Positions 17,706 through 27,968 of a stretch of 61,460 nt of DNA are shown one piece after another. The position numbers and the translations under genes were made by a program. The notes below the pieces were generated by a model. The model was not told the origin of the DNA. It made no database searches and was given only the letters and a program-made list of their open reading frames with translations. Numbering within the stretch: position 1 is the first letter of the stretch; every line of letters begins with the position of its first letter. The stretch lies in NCBI GenBank assembly GCA_002375765.1, contig DFMV01000035.1:1-61460 (forward strand), given 5' to 3'. Source of the stretch: Rhizobiales bacterium UBA3584 (GTDB lineage: Bacteria; Pseudomonadota; Alphaproteobacteria; Rhizobiales; Devosiaceae).

Positions 17706-18665
17706 ATGGGCCAGTTGATCGACGGCAAATGGTCGACCCAATGGTACGATACCAAATCGACAGGCGGAAAGTTCAAGCGCTCTGAATCGGCCTTCCGCAA
17801 TTGGGTCACCGCAGATGGCGCCGCCGGACCGACTGGCGAAGACGGGTTCAAGGCCGAAAGCGGCCGCTACCATCTCTATGTTTCTTATGCATGCCCCTGG
17901 GCCCATCGGACATTGATCTTCCGCGCCCTCAAAGGGCTCGAGGACCACATTTCCGTCTCCGTGGTATCTCCCAAGATGCCCGACGAAACCGGATGGGCCT
18001 TCACCGGCGATCTTGAATCCGACACCGACATGCTCAACGGCGCCGATTACCTCTGGCAGGTCTATGCCAAGGCGGTGCCTGACTATACGGGTCGCGTCAC
18101 CGTGCCCGTCCTCTGGGACAAGCAGCGCCAGACCATCGTTTCCAACGAAAGCGCCGACATCATCCGTATGTTCAACTCGGCGTTTGACGGGATCACCGGC
18201 AACACGCTCGATTTTTACCCCCACGAGAAGCGCGACGAGATCGACCGCATCAACGCGCGGGTCTATAGCGACATTAACAATGGTGTTTACAAGGCCGGTT
18301 TCGCGACCACCCAGGCTGCCTATACCGAAGCGGTCACTGCGCTATTTGACGCACTGGACTGGGTCGAAGGCATCCTGAGCCAGCAGCCATTCCTCACCGG
18401 CTCCACACCGACCGAGGCCGATTGGCGGCTGGTCACAACCCTGATGCGGTTCGACGCCGTGTATGTGGGGCATTTCAAATGCAACATCCGTCGCATCGCC
18501 GACTACCCCAACCTCTCGAAATATCTCAAGACCCTGTGCGACTGGCCCGGTGTGGCCGCAACCGTGCATCTCGATCACATCAAGACGCACTATTACTGGA
18601 GCCACACGACCATTAATCCGACCCGTATCGTGCCGGAAGGCCCGGCGCTCGATTTTCTCGGCTAA
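17706..18665 (+). CDS. yqjG: Glutathionyl-hydroquinone reductase (Xi-class GST)
   Basis: A 319-residue Xi-class glutathione transferase that reduces glutathionyl-hydroquinones by its cysteine. The catalytic C63 is in YVSYACPWAHRTL; other family marks are the GRVTVPVLWD loop, IVSNESADIIRM (glutathione binding) and a C-terminal helical domain with FDAVYVGHFKCN. Length matches the family. AAGGAG lies 10 bases before the ATG. It may protect against quinones, like qorB. Confidence 0.93.
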   Translation: MGQLIDGKWSTQWYDTKSTGGKFKRSESAFRNWVTADGAAGPTGEDGFKAESGRYHLYVSYACPWAHRTLIFRALKGLEDHISVSVVSPKMPDETGWAFTGDLESDTDMLNGADYLWQVYAKAVPDYTGRVTVPVLWDKQRQTIVSNESADIIRMFNSAFDGITGNTLDFYPHEKRDEIDRINARVYSDINNGVYKAGFATTQAAYTEAVTALFDALDWVEGILSQQPFLTGSTPTEADWRLVTTLMRFDAVYVGHFKCNIRRIADYPNLSKYLKTLCDWPGVAATVHLDHIKTHYYWSHTTINPTRIVPEGPALDFLG

Positions 18666-18667
18666 GC

Positions 18668-19132
18668 CTACCAGTTCGGCGAGGGCGCCCTGTTCTCGCC
18701 GATTTCTTCCAGCCGCCGCCTGGCGCCCGGGGCCATGGGTTCGGGCAAGTCGCCCAAGGCAAACCAGCCCATCTCGACGATTTCGCGGTTGGGTACGAAC
18801 CGATGAACCTCGCGCGCGTCGTCGGCAACGTAAAGGGCTACATGGTCGCGATTGGTGTAACCAGTCGAATGGTAGAGCCCGAAAAGCCGCATCGGCCCCT
18901 CTATTGCATATCCGGTTTCCTCGAGCACCTCGCGCCGCGCCGCGTGCTCGGCCGTCTCACCCGGATCGACGCCGCCGCCCGGCATCTGCCAACCCGCCAC
19001 ATAGCCGTGGCGCACCAGAAGCACCCGACCATTCACTATCACCGCTGTACGCGCCCCGAGCGTGAGATGGGTATAAATGCCGCGGGCGCGCAACATCGCG
19101 CCGAATTTGAACTTTTGCCAACCGCCGGTCAT
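18668..19132 (-). CDS. Nudix hydrolase
   Basis: A 154-residue Nudix protein; box [24 protein letters not shown] (start GGGVDPGE, helix REVLEETG) around residues 71-93. Context [23 protein letters not shown] fits an MutT/NUDIX house-cleaning or nucleotide hydrolase; the substrate is unknown. ATG 19132 has AGGAG five bases before it; the longer frame to 19213 is not supported. Convergent with yqjG. Confidence 0.9.
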   Translation of the reverse strand: MTGGWQKFKFGAMLRARGIYTHLTLGARTAVIVNGRVLLVRHGYVAGWQMPGGGVDPGETAEHAARREVLEETGYAIEGPMRLFGLYHSTGYTNRDHVALYVADDAREVHRFVPNREIVEMGWFALGDLPEPMAPGARRRLEEIGENRAPSPNW

Positions 19133-19224
19133 GGGCACTCCTGTTAGCCTACCCATGACAAATTGTGGCAAACGCTGCAATCGGCCATTTTCTTGCCTTA
19201 GCCCCCATGCCAATAGTGCGACCG

Positions 19225-20115
19225 ATGATTACCCTCGCCCATATTTCCGACGTCCATCTCGCACCGCTTCCCGCCGTGACCCCACGGGAGCTCGCATCAA
19301 AGCGCCTCACCGGCTGGCTCAACTGGCAGCTCAAGCGCCGGGGAGACATGCGTCCCGAAACGCTGATGGCACTGCTTGACCATCTCAAGGCCCACAATCC
19401 TGATATGACCGCAGTGACCGGAGACATGGTCAACCTAGCGCTCTATGAGGAAATCAGACGGGCTGCAACATGGTTCACCGGGCTGGGCGGCCCTGAAAAA
19501 GTTTGTGCGATACCTGGAAATCATGACGCCTATGTGCCCGGCGCGCTTGAAAAGGCGCTTGGTGCCTATGGCAATTACATGCGCGGGGAAACGCTGGACG
19601 ATCAGCCTTTTCCCTATGTCCGCCGGCTGGGCATGGTGGCGTTGATCGGGGTATCGAGCGCCGTTGCCACCCCACCGTTCTTTGCCGCCGGCAAGGTTGG
19701 GGCAGAACAGATTGAACGGCTGCGCAAGCTGTTGGCGCTGCTTGGCGAGGCGGGCTATTTCCGCATCGTCATGATCCACCATCCGCCCCACCCCGAATTC
19801 GCCGACTCCCGGCGGCTCGGCCTCTGGGACGGCAGCGATTTCCGCGCCGTGCTCAAGCAGACCGGAGCAGAACTGATCCTGCACGGCCACACCCACCTTT
19901 CCTCCATAAACGCAATCCCCGGTCCGTGCCAGGAAATTCCCGTGGTCGGAGTGGCCGCTGCCTCGGCATCGCCCGAGGGCCACGACGCACCCGGCCGCTA
20001 CAATCTTTTCCGCATCGAAAAGGTCGGAACCGAATGGACATGCGCCATGCGCGAATATGGCTATCAGCGGATCGGCGATGAGATCGCATTGCGGCTGCAA
20101 ATGCGCATATATTAG
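19225..20115 (+). CDS. Calcineurin-like metallophosphoesterase
   Basis: A ~296-residue metallophosphoesterase. All metal-site motifs are present: [10 protein letters not shown] (D-x-H) at the start, [17 protein letters not shown] (GNHD), MIHHPP and HGHTHLSS. Related enzymes act on cyclic nucleotides, nucleotide-lipids such as UDP-diacylglucosamine, or are of unknown use. Start ATG 19225 fits the family (MxTLAHxSDVH); ATG 19207 is possible. It lies 47 bases before murL. Confidence 0.87.
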   Translation: MITLAHISDVHLAPLPAVTPRELASKRLTGWLNWQLKRRGDMRPETLMALLDHLKAHNPDMTAVTGDMVNLALYEEIRRAATWFTGLGGPEKVCAIPGNHDAYVPGALEKALGAYGNYMRGETLDDQPFPYVRRLGMVALIGVSSAVATPPFFAAGKVGAEQIERLRKLLALLGEAGYFRIVMIHHPPHPEFADSRRLGLWDGSDFRAVLKQTGAELILHGHTHLSSINAIPGPCQEIPVVGVAAASASPEGHDAPGRYNLFRIEKVGTEWTCAMREYGYQRIGDEIALRLQMRIY

Positions 20116-20162
20116 ACACCAAGTGATTCAACGCGCCGTATCGAACAGCGCAAGGCGAGAGC

Positions 20163-21497
20163 GTGAGCCAGATTTCATTCACCATTGATGCCCCGGTTTT
20201 CGACCCTTCAACCGGCGAGGCGAGGTTTGGATATCGGCTTGCCGATCACGCCTTCGTCGAGACGCTGCGCTTTCCACTCGAAAACCTGGAGACGGCAAGA
20301 GCCACCACTGCGGCTTTTGCCACCATGCTTGATCTGACTGCTGCCGTGCTGGGAGTGAGCTATTTCAAACTGCTCGCGCCTTTCAAGATCGATGCGTCCG
20401 CTCTTGCGCTGTCCCAGGCGCAGCAGGCATTCGTGATCGACGTTTACGAAAACGGGCTGGGCGAATTCTACGCCCGCAACGACCTCAAGCGGTTCGGACG
20501 CCTGACGATCACCGCCGATGCGCCGCGCGAGGACGATACGCCCCCAACTCTGCCTGCCCGCTCGCTCGTTCTGATCGGTGGCGGCAAGGATTCGCTGGTC
20601 AGCGTGCAATTGCTCGAAAGCGCCGGGACCGAAATGAGCCTGTTTGCGGTCAACCCCAAGGGCCCGATCCTGTCCTCCACGGAGCGATCCGGCCTACCCT
20701 TCCTTACGGTTGAGCGCGCCCTCGATCCTGAAATGATCGCGCTGAGCCAAAAGCCGGGCTATTACAACGGGCACGTCCCCTCCACGGCGATCAATTCGAT
20801 GATCGCGGCTCTCGCCAGCCTCTTGTACGGATATGGAAATATCGTGCTGTCCAACGAGCGCTCGGCCAGCGAGGGCAATGTCGAATTCGATGGGCGACAG
20901 GCCAATCACCAATATTCGAAATCGATCGATTTTGAACGTGACATCCGCGACGTCCTGTCGACCGCAACATCAGGCATGCTGGGTTATTTCTCCCTTCTGC
21001 GCCCCTATTCGGAAGCGCGCATCGCGGCGCTTTTTGCGCGGACGAACCGCTATGACGACGTGTTTTCGAGCTGCAACCGCAATTTCCGCCTCGCTGGACA
21101 TGACGGCCCGCTCTGGTGCGGGAAATGCCCCAAATGCCATTTCGTCTTCCTGATCTTTGCGCCGCAAATGGAGAGGAGCCGCCTGACCGCCATTTTCGGA
21201 CAGGATGTCCTCGACAATCCCGAAAACATTGCTCCCTATCGCGAATTGACCGGGCTTTCCGGGCACAAACCCTGGGAATGCGTTGGGGAAATTCTCGAAG
21301 CGGCGGCTTGCCTATGGCGCATCTCCGATCATCGAGACTGGCGCGACAGCGCCGTGGTCAAGGCGCTCAAGCCGGACCTCGAAGCGTTTTACGGCCCGGC
21401 CCGCCTGCAATCGGCCTATGAGGAGTTCATGACCGACAGCACCGACCACCTCATCCCCGAACACATTCAAAACGCGATTGCACCCCATGCACATTGA
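20163..21497 (+). CDS. murL: UDP-MurNAc-L-Ala-L-Glu epimerase MurL
   Basis: A 444-residue protein that I identify as MurL, which uses ATP to adenylate and epimerise the terminal L-Glu of UDP-MurNAc-L-Ala-L-Glu to D-Glu. Seen: a PP-loop-like ATP motif GGGKDS at residues 139-144 after LPARSLVLIG, the segment NERSASEGNVEFDG, HQYSKSIDFE, and a cysteine cluster C304-C319-C322-C325 (the last three in CGKCPKC). Start GTG 20163 after AAGGCGAGAGC. It overlaps a MurD-type ligase, the partner expected for this route. Identification is from family memory; the neighbour strengthens it. Confidence 0.88.
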   Translation: MSQISFTIDAPVFDPSTGEARFGYRLADHAFVETLRFPLENLETARATTAAFATMLDLTAAVLGVSYFKLLAPFKIDASALALSQAQQAFVIDVYENGLGEFYARNDLKRFGRLTITADAPREDDTPPTLPARSLVLIGGGKDSLVSVQLLESAGTEMSLFAVNPKGPILSSTERSGLPFLTVERALDPEMIALSQKPGYYNGHVPSTAINSMIAALASLLYGYGNIVLSNERSASEGNVEFDGRQANHQYSKSIDFERDIRDVLSTATSGMLGYFSLLRPYSEARIAALFARTNRYDDVFSSCNRNFRLAGHDGPLWCGKCPKCHFVFLIFAPQMERSRLTAIFGQDVLDNPENIAPYRELTGLSGHKPWECVGEILEAAACLWRISDHRDWRDSAVVKALKPDLEAFYGPARLQSAYEEFMTDSTDHLIPEHIQNAIAPHAH

Positions 21498-22761
21498 CGG
21501 TCCCGTTCTTTTATATGGCGCTGGCCGCGAGGCCCGGTCCACTGCCGCATTCCTGCGCCGCACCTATCCTGACCTCGAACTGTTCGTGACCACCGATGAC
21601 GGTGTGGCCGAACTCAATGGCGCAAGCTTCATCCCGCCCGATGAGGCAAATCAGGTTTCGCGCTTCGGAACCATCGTCAAGAGCCCCGGCGTGTCGCTCT
21701 ACAAGCCGATTTTCGAGGCAGCCCGCGCCGCTGGGGTCAAGATCACATCCAACCTCAACATCTGGGGCGCCCACTTCCGCGAAGGCCGCACGGTCGTTGC
21801 GATTTCCGGCACCAAGGGAAAATCTACCACGGCAACGCTGGTCCATCTGATGCTGGAGAAATCCGGGGTCGATGTGGTGCTGGCTGGCAATGTGGGCATC
21901 CCCCCGCTCGACGCCGCCGACAGCGCCCAGACGGTGGTGCTCGAACTCTCGTCCTACCAGACGGCCGATATCGACTTTGCTCCCGACATCGCCGCGATCT
22001 CCAACCTCTATCCCGAGCATGTGGATTGGCACGGGGGGCTCGATGCCTATTACCGCGACAAGCTCAATTTGATCGCCAAAGGTCCCAAATTTGTGGCGAT
22101 CGGCCCGCAGGCTGCCACCGTGGAGCGCGTCATCAGCACCATTCCCGCCACGACCAAACGCATTCCGCCGCTCGACATCGATCTTGGCGACGAAATTCTG
22201 ATGGCCGCGATGAATTCGCGCCTCAAGGGTGCGCACAACCACGACAATGCTCGTCTGGCCGCGGCCATTGCGCTGGCTGCCGGGGCCACAAGGGAGGGAA
22301 TTTTCAAGGGCATCGAAGCCTTCATTCCCCTGCCCCACCGGCTCGAGGAATTAATGGTCGGCGACATTCTTTTCGTCGATGACTCCATTTCAACCACCCC
22401 CGAAGCCACCAAGGTGGCGCTCGCCGCCTACAAGGGCAGAAAAATCGCCCTGATTGCGGGCGGGCACGAGCGCCAGCAGGATTATGCCGATCTGGCCAAC
22501 CTGATGGGACTGACCAGTGTCGTGATGCTCTGCTCACTGCCGGTCACCGGCCAGCGGCTTGCCCAGGCCGTTCGCGAGAACACTCCGATCCCCATTGCCG
22601 AATGCTCGACGCTCGATGAGGCCATGCAGGCGCTCGCCAATGCCGGCCACGTCTTCGATACCGTCATCCTCTCGCCGGGCGCGCCGAGCTACAACCAGTT
22701 CAAGAATTTCGAAGAACGCGGCGACCGGTTCAAAGCCCTTGCCCGCCAGCATTTCAGCTAG
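21487..22761 (+). CDS. murD2: UDP-MurNAc-L-alanine:L-glutamate ligase MurD2
   Basis: A 424-residue Mur ligase. P-loop AISGTKGKSTTATL at about 105-118, LAGNVGIPPLD, ELSSYQT, the His-rich LYPEHVDWHGG loop and KGAHNHDNARLAAA, then the C-terminal LPHRLEELMVGDILFVDDS, as in MurD. The overlap with murL (10 bases) marks it as MurD2, which adds L-Glu instead of D-Glu. ATG 21487 used; a TTG at 21478 is possible. A classical murD and murI may exist elsewhere in the genome. Confidence 0.88.
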   Translation: MHIDGPVLLYGAGREARSTAAFLRRTYPDLELFVTTDDGVAELNGASFIPPDEANQVSRFGTIVKSPGVSLYKPIFEAARAAGVKITSNLNIWGAHFREGRTVVAISGTKGKSTTATLVHLMLEKSGVDVVLAGNVGIPPLDAADSAQTVVLELSSYQTADIDFAPDIAAISNLYPEHVDWHGGLDAYYRDKLNLIAKGPKFVAIGPQAATVERVISTIPATTKRIPPLDIDLGDEILMAAMNSRLKGAHNHDNARLAAAIALAAGATREGIFKGIEAFIPLPHRLEELMVGDILFVDDSISTTPEATKVALAAYKGRKIALIAGGHERQQDYADLANLMGLTSVVMLCSLPVTGQRLAQAVRENTPIPIAECSTLDEAMQALANAGHVFDTVILSPGAPSYNQFKNFEERGDRFKALARQHFS

Positions 22762-22769
22762 GAATACCT

Positions 22770-23096
22770 GTGACCTATGTTTTTTTGCTCTGCGCCATCG
22801 TCGCAGAAGTCATCGCCACGTCCGCGCTCAAGGCCGCCAACGGATTTACCAACCTGATACCGTCGGTCATCGTGGCGGTGGGCTACGCTGCAGCGTTCTA
22901 TTTCTTGTCGCTCACGCTGCGCACCCTGCCGGTCGGCATCGCCTACGCAATCTGGTCGGGATTGGGGATTGTGCTGATTTCGCTTGTCGGCTGGGTCGTT
23001 TACAAACAGGCGCTGGATCTGCCCGCCGTAATCGGCATGGCGCTGATTATCGCCGGTGTCGTGGTAATCAATACATTCTCACGGGCGGGACAATGA
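22770..23096 (+). CDS. Small multidrug resistance (SMR) transporter
   Basis: A 108-residue, four-helix protein of the EmrE/SugE type. The essential membrane glutamate is E13 in LLCAIVAEVIATSALKAA; the family segments LPVGIAYAIWSGLGIVLIS and GMALIIAGVVVIN are clear. It exports small cations or guanidinium-like compounds with proton exchange; the ligand is uncertain. GTG start 8 bases after murD2, so probably in the same transcript. Confidence 0.93.
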   Translation: MTYVFLLCAIVAEVIATSALKAANGFTNLIPSVIVAVGYAAAFYFLSLTLRTLPVGIAYAIWSGLGIVLISLVGWVVYKQALDLPAVIGMALIIAGVVVINTFSRAGQ

Positions 23097-23104
23097 AAGT
23101 GGCG

Positions 23105-23383
23105 TCAGGCCAGCTTCGAGAAGCTGGCATAGCGTTCTTCGAGCTGTGCCTGCATTTCCTTGACCTTGGCATCCATGCGGGCCTGTACACCCTGCGCGGC
23201 AAGCTCGCCCACGCCCTGAATCTGCATGGTCTGCGCGGCCTGAAAGCCGGACACAAGGGCTGCTGAGCTCGCTTGGAACTGCTCCATCATCTCGCGGCGC
23301 TTGAGGCGCGCGGCTTCCATCTCATCCCAGGCCGATTGCTTGGGGAGCCAGTTCATCTTTTTGAAACCGGTGACGGTGCTCAT
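23105..23383 (-). CDS. Hypothetical helical protein
   Basis: A 92-residue hydrophilic protein that appears almost wholly helical: MSTVTGFKKMNWLPKQSAWDEMEA (first part), then RLKRREMMEQFQASSAALVSGF and AKVKEMQAQLEERY. Coiled-coil-like charge pattern; no domain recognised. ATG 23383 is preferred; a GTG at 23398 would add five residues. The 3' end of the coding region contains an 8-bp stem (23109-23128) beside the convergent SMR gene. Confidence 0.65.
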   Translation of the reverse strand: MSTVTGFKKMNWLPKQSAWDEMEAARLKRREMMEQFQASSAALVSGFQAAQTMQIQGVGELAAQGVQARMDAKVKEMQAQLEERYASFSKLA

Positions 23384-23417
23384 GCCCCGATCATGCACCG
23401 ACGTGCTTAAGATTCTG

Positions 23418-23843
23418 TTAGGCGGGCCCGAACTCGGGCTTGACCTCCTCCAGCTCGATCAGCGTTCCGTCGAAATCCTTGGGGTGGAGAAAAACCACCG
23501 GCAATCCATGCGCACCGATTTTGGGCTCTCCATCGCCGAGCACCCGTGCCCCGCCTTCGATCAGCCGCCGCACCGCCGCGCTCACATCGGCAACTTCATA
23601 GCAGATGTGGTGCATGCCGCCGTCGGGATTGCGCTCTAGGAAAGCGGCGATGGGCGAGGCGTCCCCAAGCGGTTCGAGCAGTTCAACCTTGGTGTTACCA
23701 GTCTCCACGAACACCACCCGCACGCCATGTTCGGGCAGTTCCTGAACGCCCGAAACGCTGGCGCCCAGCATCTCGCGATACCGGCGTGCTGCCGCCTCGA
23801 GATCGGGCACCGCGATGGCGATATGGTTGACCCGCCCGATCAT
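23418..23843 (-). CDS. mce: Methylmalonyl-CoA epimerase
   Basis: A 141-residue vicinal-oxygen-chelate protein interconverting (S)- and (R)-methylmalonyl-CoA. Metal ligands are visible in [10 protein letters not shown] (H7), [11 protein letters not shown] and the final TLIELEEV. Its start overlaps the mutase stop by 4 bases, so it is the last gene of the propionyl-CoA operon. Confidence 0.95.
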   Translation of the reverse strand: MIGRVNHIAIAVPDLEAAARRYREMLGASVSGVQELPEHGVRVVFVETGNTKVELLEPLGDASPIAAFLERNPDGGMHHICYEVADVSAAVRRLIEGGARVLGDGEPKIGAHGLPVVFLHPKDFDGTLIELEEVKPEFGPA

Positions 23844-25960
23844 CGGTTGCTCAACCTGCCCTCAATCGCATTGAGTACCGAATAGGCCGCATCGAGCACA
23901 TTGGTGCCCGGCCCGAAAATGTCGAGCACGCCAGCCTCGCGCAAAAATTCATAATCGGTGCTGGGAATGACGCCGCCGACCACAACGGCCACATCCTTCA
24001 GACCCCGTTCCCTCAGCGCGGCGATCAGTTCAGGAACCAGCGTCTTATGCCCCGCCGCCAGTGACGAAACGCCCACTGCGTCAACCCCGAGTTCTTCGGC
24101 ATGGGCCGCCACTTCGTGCGGCGTTTCAAAAAGCGAGCCCATATGCACGACGAAGCCCAGATCGGCGAAGGCGGTCGCGATCACCTTGGCGCCGCGATCA
24201 TGGCCGTCCTGGCCCATCTTGGCGATAAAGACTGACGGCGCGCGGCCATGGGAGGTCTTGAACCCTTTAATGCGCCGCACAGCCTCCTCATATTGCGGAT
24301 CACCGGCATAACTTTGCGAATAAACCCCCGACAGCACCCGCGTGGTCGCGTCGTAGCGGCCGAACACATCCTCCATGGCTTGGGAGATTTCGCCCAGCGT
24401 GGCGCGGGCCCGCGCCGCGGCCACGGCGGCGTCGAGCAGATTGCCCTCGTCCATCGCCGCATATTCGCGCAACGCGTCCAGTGCCGATTGGCAGCGGGCT
24501 TCATCGCGCGTGCGGCGAATGGCTTCAAGCCGGGCGATCTGCCCGGCTCGCACTTTGGCGTTGTCGACTTCCAACGTCTCTATGGCGTCCTCTGTGTCAA
24601 GCCTGTATCGATTGACGCCAACGATGACCTCCTCGCCGCGATCGATCGCTGCCTGGCGGATGGCCGCTGCCTTTTCGATGGCCAGCTTGGGGTCGCCCGA
24701 TTGCACCGCCTTGGTCATACCGCCCTGCGTTTCGACCTCGTCGATAAGAGCCTGCGCTTTTTCGACAAGCTGACGCGTAAGTTCCTCGACATAATAGGAC
24801 CCGCCCAGCGGATCGACCACATCGGTGATCTTTGTTTCATGCTGCAGGATAAGCTGGGTGTTTCGCGCTATGCGCGAGGAGGTTTCCGACGGCAGCGCAA
24901 TGGCTTCATCGAACGAATTGGTGTGCAGGCTCTGCGTTCCTCCCAACACCGCCGCCAGCGCCTCATAAGCCGTGCGCACGACATTGTTGTAGGGATCCTG
25001 CTCGGTGAGCGAGACGCCCGAGGTCTGGCAATGGGTGCGCAGCATCTTCGAGCGTGGATCGGTGGCGCCCAGATCGGTCATGATCTTGGACCAGAGCGTG
25101 CGCGCCGCCCTAAGCTTTGCCACCTCGACAAAGAAATTCATTCCGATGCCGAAAAAGAACGACAGCCGCCCGGCAAATTTGTCGATATCGAGCCCGCGCG
25201 CCTGCGCCGCTCGCACATAATCCATGCCATCGGCCAGCGTATAGGCAAGCTCCTGAATCGCCGTCGCCCCAGCTTCGTGCATGTGATAGCCCGAAATCGA
25301 GATCGAGTTGAATTTCGGCATATGCTCGGCCGCATAAGCGATGATATCGCCCACGATCCGCATGGAGGGCTCTGGTGGGTAGATATAGGTGTTGCGGACC
25401 ATGAATTCCTTTAAAATGTCGTTCTGAATGGTCCCTGACAGTTTTTCGGGCGGCACGCCCTGCTCTTCAGCCGCAACGATAAACATGGCCAGAACCGGGA
25501 TCACCGCCCCGTTCATGGTCATCGATACACTCATCTCGTCGAGCGGAATGCCGTCGAACAGCAGCTTCATGTCCTCGACGGAGTCAATAGCCACGCCTGC
25601 CTTGCCCACGTCGCCGACAACGCGCGGATGATCGGAATCGTACCCCCGATGCGTTGCGAGATCGAAAGCGACCGATAGCCCCTTCTGCCCACGCTCCAGC
25701 GCCCGTCGATAGAACCGATTGCTCTCCTCGGCGGTCGAAAACCCCGCATACTGCCGGATGGTCCAGGGCCGGTTGGCATACATCGTCGCCCGCACACCGC
25801 GCGTGAACGGCTCGACACCGGGGATGGAACCATCCTCGCCCAGATAGACCGGCTCGACCGCGAGCCCGCCATAGTCGCGGCGAAGGCTGTCGAGCGGGGC
25901 ATCGCGCAGTTCCGCACTGGCGATATGGAACCAGATGTCGCGCGGAGATTTGCCCATCAC
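23840..25960 (-). CDS. scpA: Methylmalonyl-CoA mutase, adenosylcobalamin-dependent
   Basis: A 706-residue single-subunit mutase converting (R)-methylmalonyl-CoA to succinyl-CoA. N-terminal TIM barrel: [28 protein letters not shown] (in part), then [22 protein letters not shown]-terminal cobalamin domain with the [11 protein letters not shown] motif (about residue 585) and GGVIPSTDY. Start overlaps the pccA stop. Needs a MeaB-type chaperone, not in the window. No cobalamin riboswitch was seen upstream. Confidence 0.97.
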   Translation of the reverse strand: MMGKSPRDIWFHIASAELRDAPLDSLRRDYGGLAVEPVYLGEDGSIPGVEPFTRGVRATMYANRPWTIRQYAGFSTAEESNRFYRRALERGQKGLSVAFDLATHRGYDSDHPRVVGDVGKAGVAIDSVEDMKLLFDGIPLDEMSVSMTMNGAVIPVLAMFIVAAEEQGVPPEKLSGTIQNDILKEFMVRNTYIYPPEPSMRIVGDIIAYAAEHMPKFNSISISGYHMHEAGATAIQELAYTLADGMDYVRAAQARGLDIDKFAGRLSFFFGIGMNFFVEVAKLRAARTLWSKIMTDLGATDPRSKMLRTHCQTSGVSLTEQDPYNNVVRTAYEALAAVLGGTQSLHTNSFDEAIALPSETSSRIARNTQLILQHETKITDVVDPLGGSYYVEELTRQLVEKAQALIDEVETQGGMTKAVQSGDPKLAIEKAAAIRQAAIDRGEEVIVGVNRYRLDTEDAIETLEVDNAKVRAGQIARLEAIRRTRDEARCQSALDALREYAAMDEGNLLDAAVAAARARATLGEISQAMEDVFGRYDATTRVLSGVYSQSYAGDPQYEEAVRRIKGFKTSHGRAPSVFIAKMGQDGHDRGAKVIATAFADLGFVVHMGSLFETPHEVAAHAEELGVDAVGVSSLAAGHKTLVPELIAALRERGLKDVAVVVGGVIPSTDYEFLREAGVLDIFGPGTNVLDAAYSVLNAIEGRLSNR

Positions 25961-27957
25961 ACGGCCTCAAATTCCATGATGACCGCATCGACGGCCAGCA
26001 CGTCTCCTGCCACGGCCTTGAGGCTGGCGACCCGGGCCCTGCGCTCGGCACGCAGGACATTTTCCATCTTCATAGCTTCGACGATGGCCAGGGGCTGGCC
26101 CTCCTCGACGACATCGCCCTCCGCCACATCCAGACGCACGATTTGTCCCGGCATCGGACACAAGAGGAACTGGCTCATGTCAGGGGGCGTCTTTTTTACC
26201 ATGTGCCGCATCAGATCGGCCACATGCGGCATCACCACCTTGGCGACAATATCGGCCCCGCGATAGCGCATGCGGAAGCCCGAGGTCACCCGGTCCATTT
26301 TGACATGCAGCGTGCGGCCATCGATTTCCGTAGCCGTCAGGCTCGCACCCGGCTGCCAACCATCCTCGATCAGAAGGGGTTGGCCGTCGTCGGTCATCAG
26401 GACAAAGGATTCATCGGACTTCGGAATGGAGAAATCCCAACGCATGTCACCGATCAGGACGCTGCGCTCCGCGATCACATGCCCGCTGCTGATGGGCTCG
26501 GGTTCGATGAAACCGCGCGTTTCGAGCTGAAAACTGGCGCGGCAGGCAAGCGCCGCCAGCGTCAGCAACGTATCGTCATCGAGCACGACGCCGGTAAACC
26601 CGTCAGGAAATTCATCGTCGATGTAATTGGTTGAAAGCAATCCTTCGCGGAAGCGCTGTTGCTGGGTTACCGCCGAGAGAAACGGGATGTTGTTGCCGAT
26701 CCCGTCGATTTCGAACTGATCCAGCGCCACCGCCAGCCCGTCTATCGCGGCAACACGATCCGGTGCCCAGGTCACAAGCTTTGCCACCATCGGGTCGTAG
26801 TAAGGGCTGATTTCGCCGCCCTCCTCGACGCCGGTATCATTGCGCACGACAAGATGGGCCGACGCCTCGGCAGCAGGCGGGCGATAGCGCTTGAGACGCC
26901 CCGTCGAGGGCAGAAAATTGCGATAGGGATCTTCGGCGTAAATTCGCGCCTCCACGGCCCAGCCTTCCAGCCGCACATCTTCCTGAGCCCAGCGCAACGC
27001 TTCACCGTCCGCAATGCGTATCATTTCCTCGACCAGATCGAGGCCGGTCACCAGTTCAGTCACCGGGTGTTCGACCTGCAGGCGCGTGTTCATTTCGAGA
27101 AAATAGAAATTTCGGTCCTTATCGACGATGAACTCGACGGTCCCGGCGCTCACGTAGTTGACGGCCCTGGCCAAAGCGACGGCCTGTGCACCCATTTTTT
27201 CGCGCGTCCGGGAATCGAGAAACGGCGAAGGAGCCTCCTCGATCACCTTCTGGTTGCGGCGCTGAATGGAACATTCGCGCTCGCCCAGATGAATGCAATT
27301 GCCCAGCCCATCGGCCAGCACCTGAATCTCGATGTGGCGCGGCTCCTCGATATATTTCTCAATGAAAATCCGATCGTCGCCAAACGACGCCGCCGCCTCC
27401 GATTTCGAGCGCTCGAAGGCTTCCTTCACATCCGCATCCGAGCGTGCAATCCGCATCCCCTTGCCGCCGCCCCCGGCCGAAGCCTTTATCATCACCGGAT
27501 AGCCGATGGACTTGGCGATTTTCGCCGCTTCGGCGGCATCCGCGATCAGCCCCATATGGCCCGGAACCGTCGAAACCCCCGCTTCCGCGGCGATCTTTTT
27601 GGAGGTGATCTTGTCCCCCATCGCCTCGATGGCCTTGACCGGCGGCCCGATGAAATAGATTCCCTCCTGCCGCAGGCGTTCGGCAAAGGCCGGGTTTTCA
27701 GACAGGAACCCGTACCCCGGATGCACTGCCACGGCGCCGGTCTGCTGGCATGCGGCGACGATTTTTTCGATAGCGAGATAGCTTTGCGATGCGGGAGCCG
27801 GACCGATATGGACGGCCTCATCGGCCATCCGCACATGCAACGCATCCCTATCGGCGTCCGAATAAACCGCGACTGTCGCGATACCCATCTTTTTCGCCGT
27901 ATCGATCACCCGGCAGGCGATCTCCCCGCGATTGGCTATGAGGATTTTGGAGAACAT
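25957..27957 (-). CDS. pccA: Propionyl-CoA carboxylase alpha subunit (biotin carboxylase + biotin carrier)
   Basis: A 666-residue biotin carboxylase with a C-terminal carrier. [13 protein letters not shown] is the start of the biotin carboxylase, [13 protein letters not shown] the ATP-grasp loop, [13 protein letters not shown] and [14 protein letters not shown] (active site) follow; the biotinyl-lysine is in [11 protein letters not shown] near residue 632. The middle BT domain links to the beta subunit. 11 bases downstream of pccB. Confidence 0.96.
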   Translation of the reverse strand: MFSKILIANRGEIACRVIDTAKKMGIATVAVYSDADRDALHVRMADEAVHIGPAPASQSYLAIEKIVAACQQTGAVAVHPGYGFLSENPAFAERLRQEGIYFIGPPVKAIEAMGDKITSKKIAAEAGVSTVPGHMGLIADAAEAAKIAKSIGYPVMIKASAGGGGKGMRIARSDADVKEAFERSKSEAAASFGDDRIFIEKYIEEPRHIEIQVLADGLGNCIHLGERECSIQRRNQKVIEEAPSPFLDSRTREKMGAQAVALARAVNYVSAGTVEFIVDKDRNFYFLEMNTRLQVEHPVTELVTGLDLVEEMIRIADGEALRWAQEDVRLEGWAVEARIYAEDPYRNFLPSTGRLKRYRPPAAEASAHLVVRNDTGVEEGGEISPYYDPMVAKLVTWAPDRVAAIDGLAVALDQFEIDGIGNNIPFLSAVTQQQRFREGLLSTNYIDDEFPDGFTGVVLDDDTLLTLAALACRASFQLETRGFIEPEPISSGHVIAERSVLIGDMRWDFSIPKSDESFVLMTDDGQPLLIEDGWQPGASLTATEIDGRTLHVKMDRVTSGFRMRYRGADIVAKVVMPHVADLMRHMVKKTPPDMSQFLLCPMPGQIVRLDVAEGDVVEEGQPLAIVEAMKMENVLRAERRARVASLKAVAGDVLAVDAVIMEFEAV

Positions 27958-27968
27958 CTAGACAGACC

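Noticed and set aside
17451..18224. 257-codon minus-strand frame over the glutathione transferase start
   Set aside because: Antisense shadow; the opposite strand encodes a conserved enzyme with its catalytic Cys.
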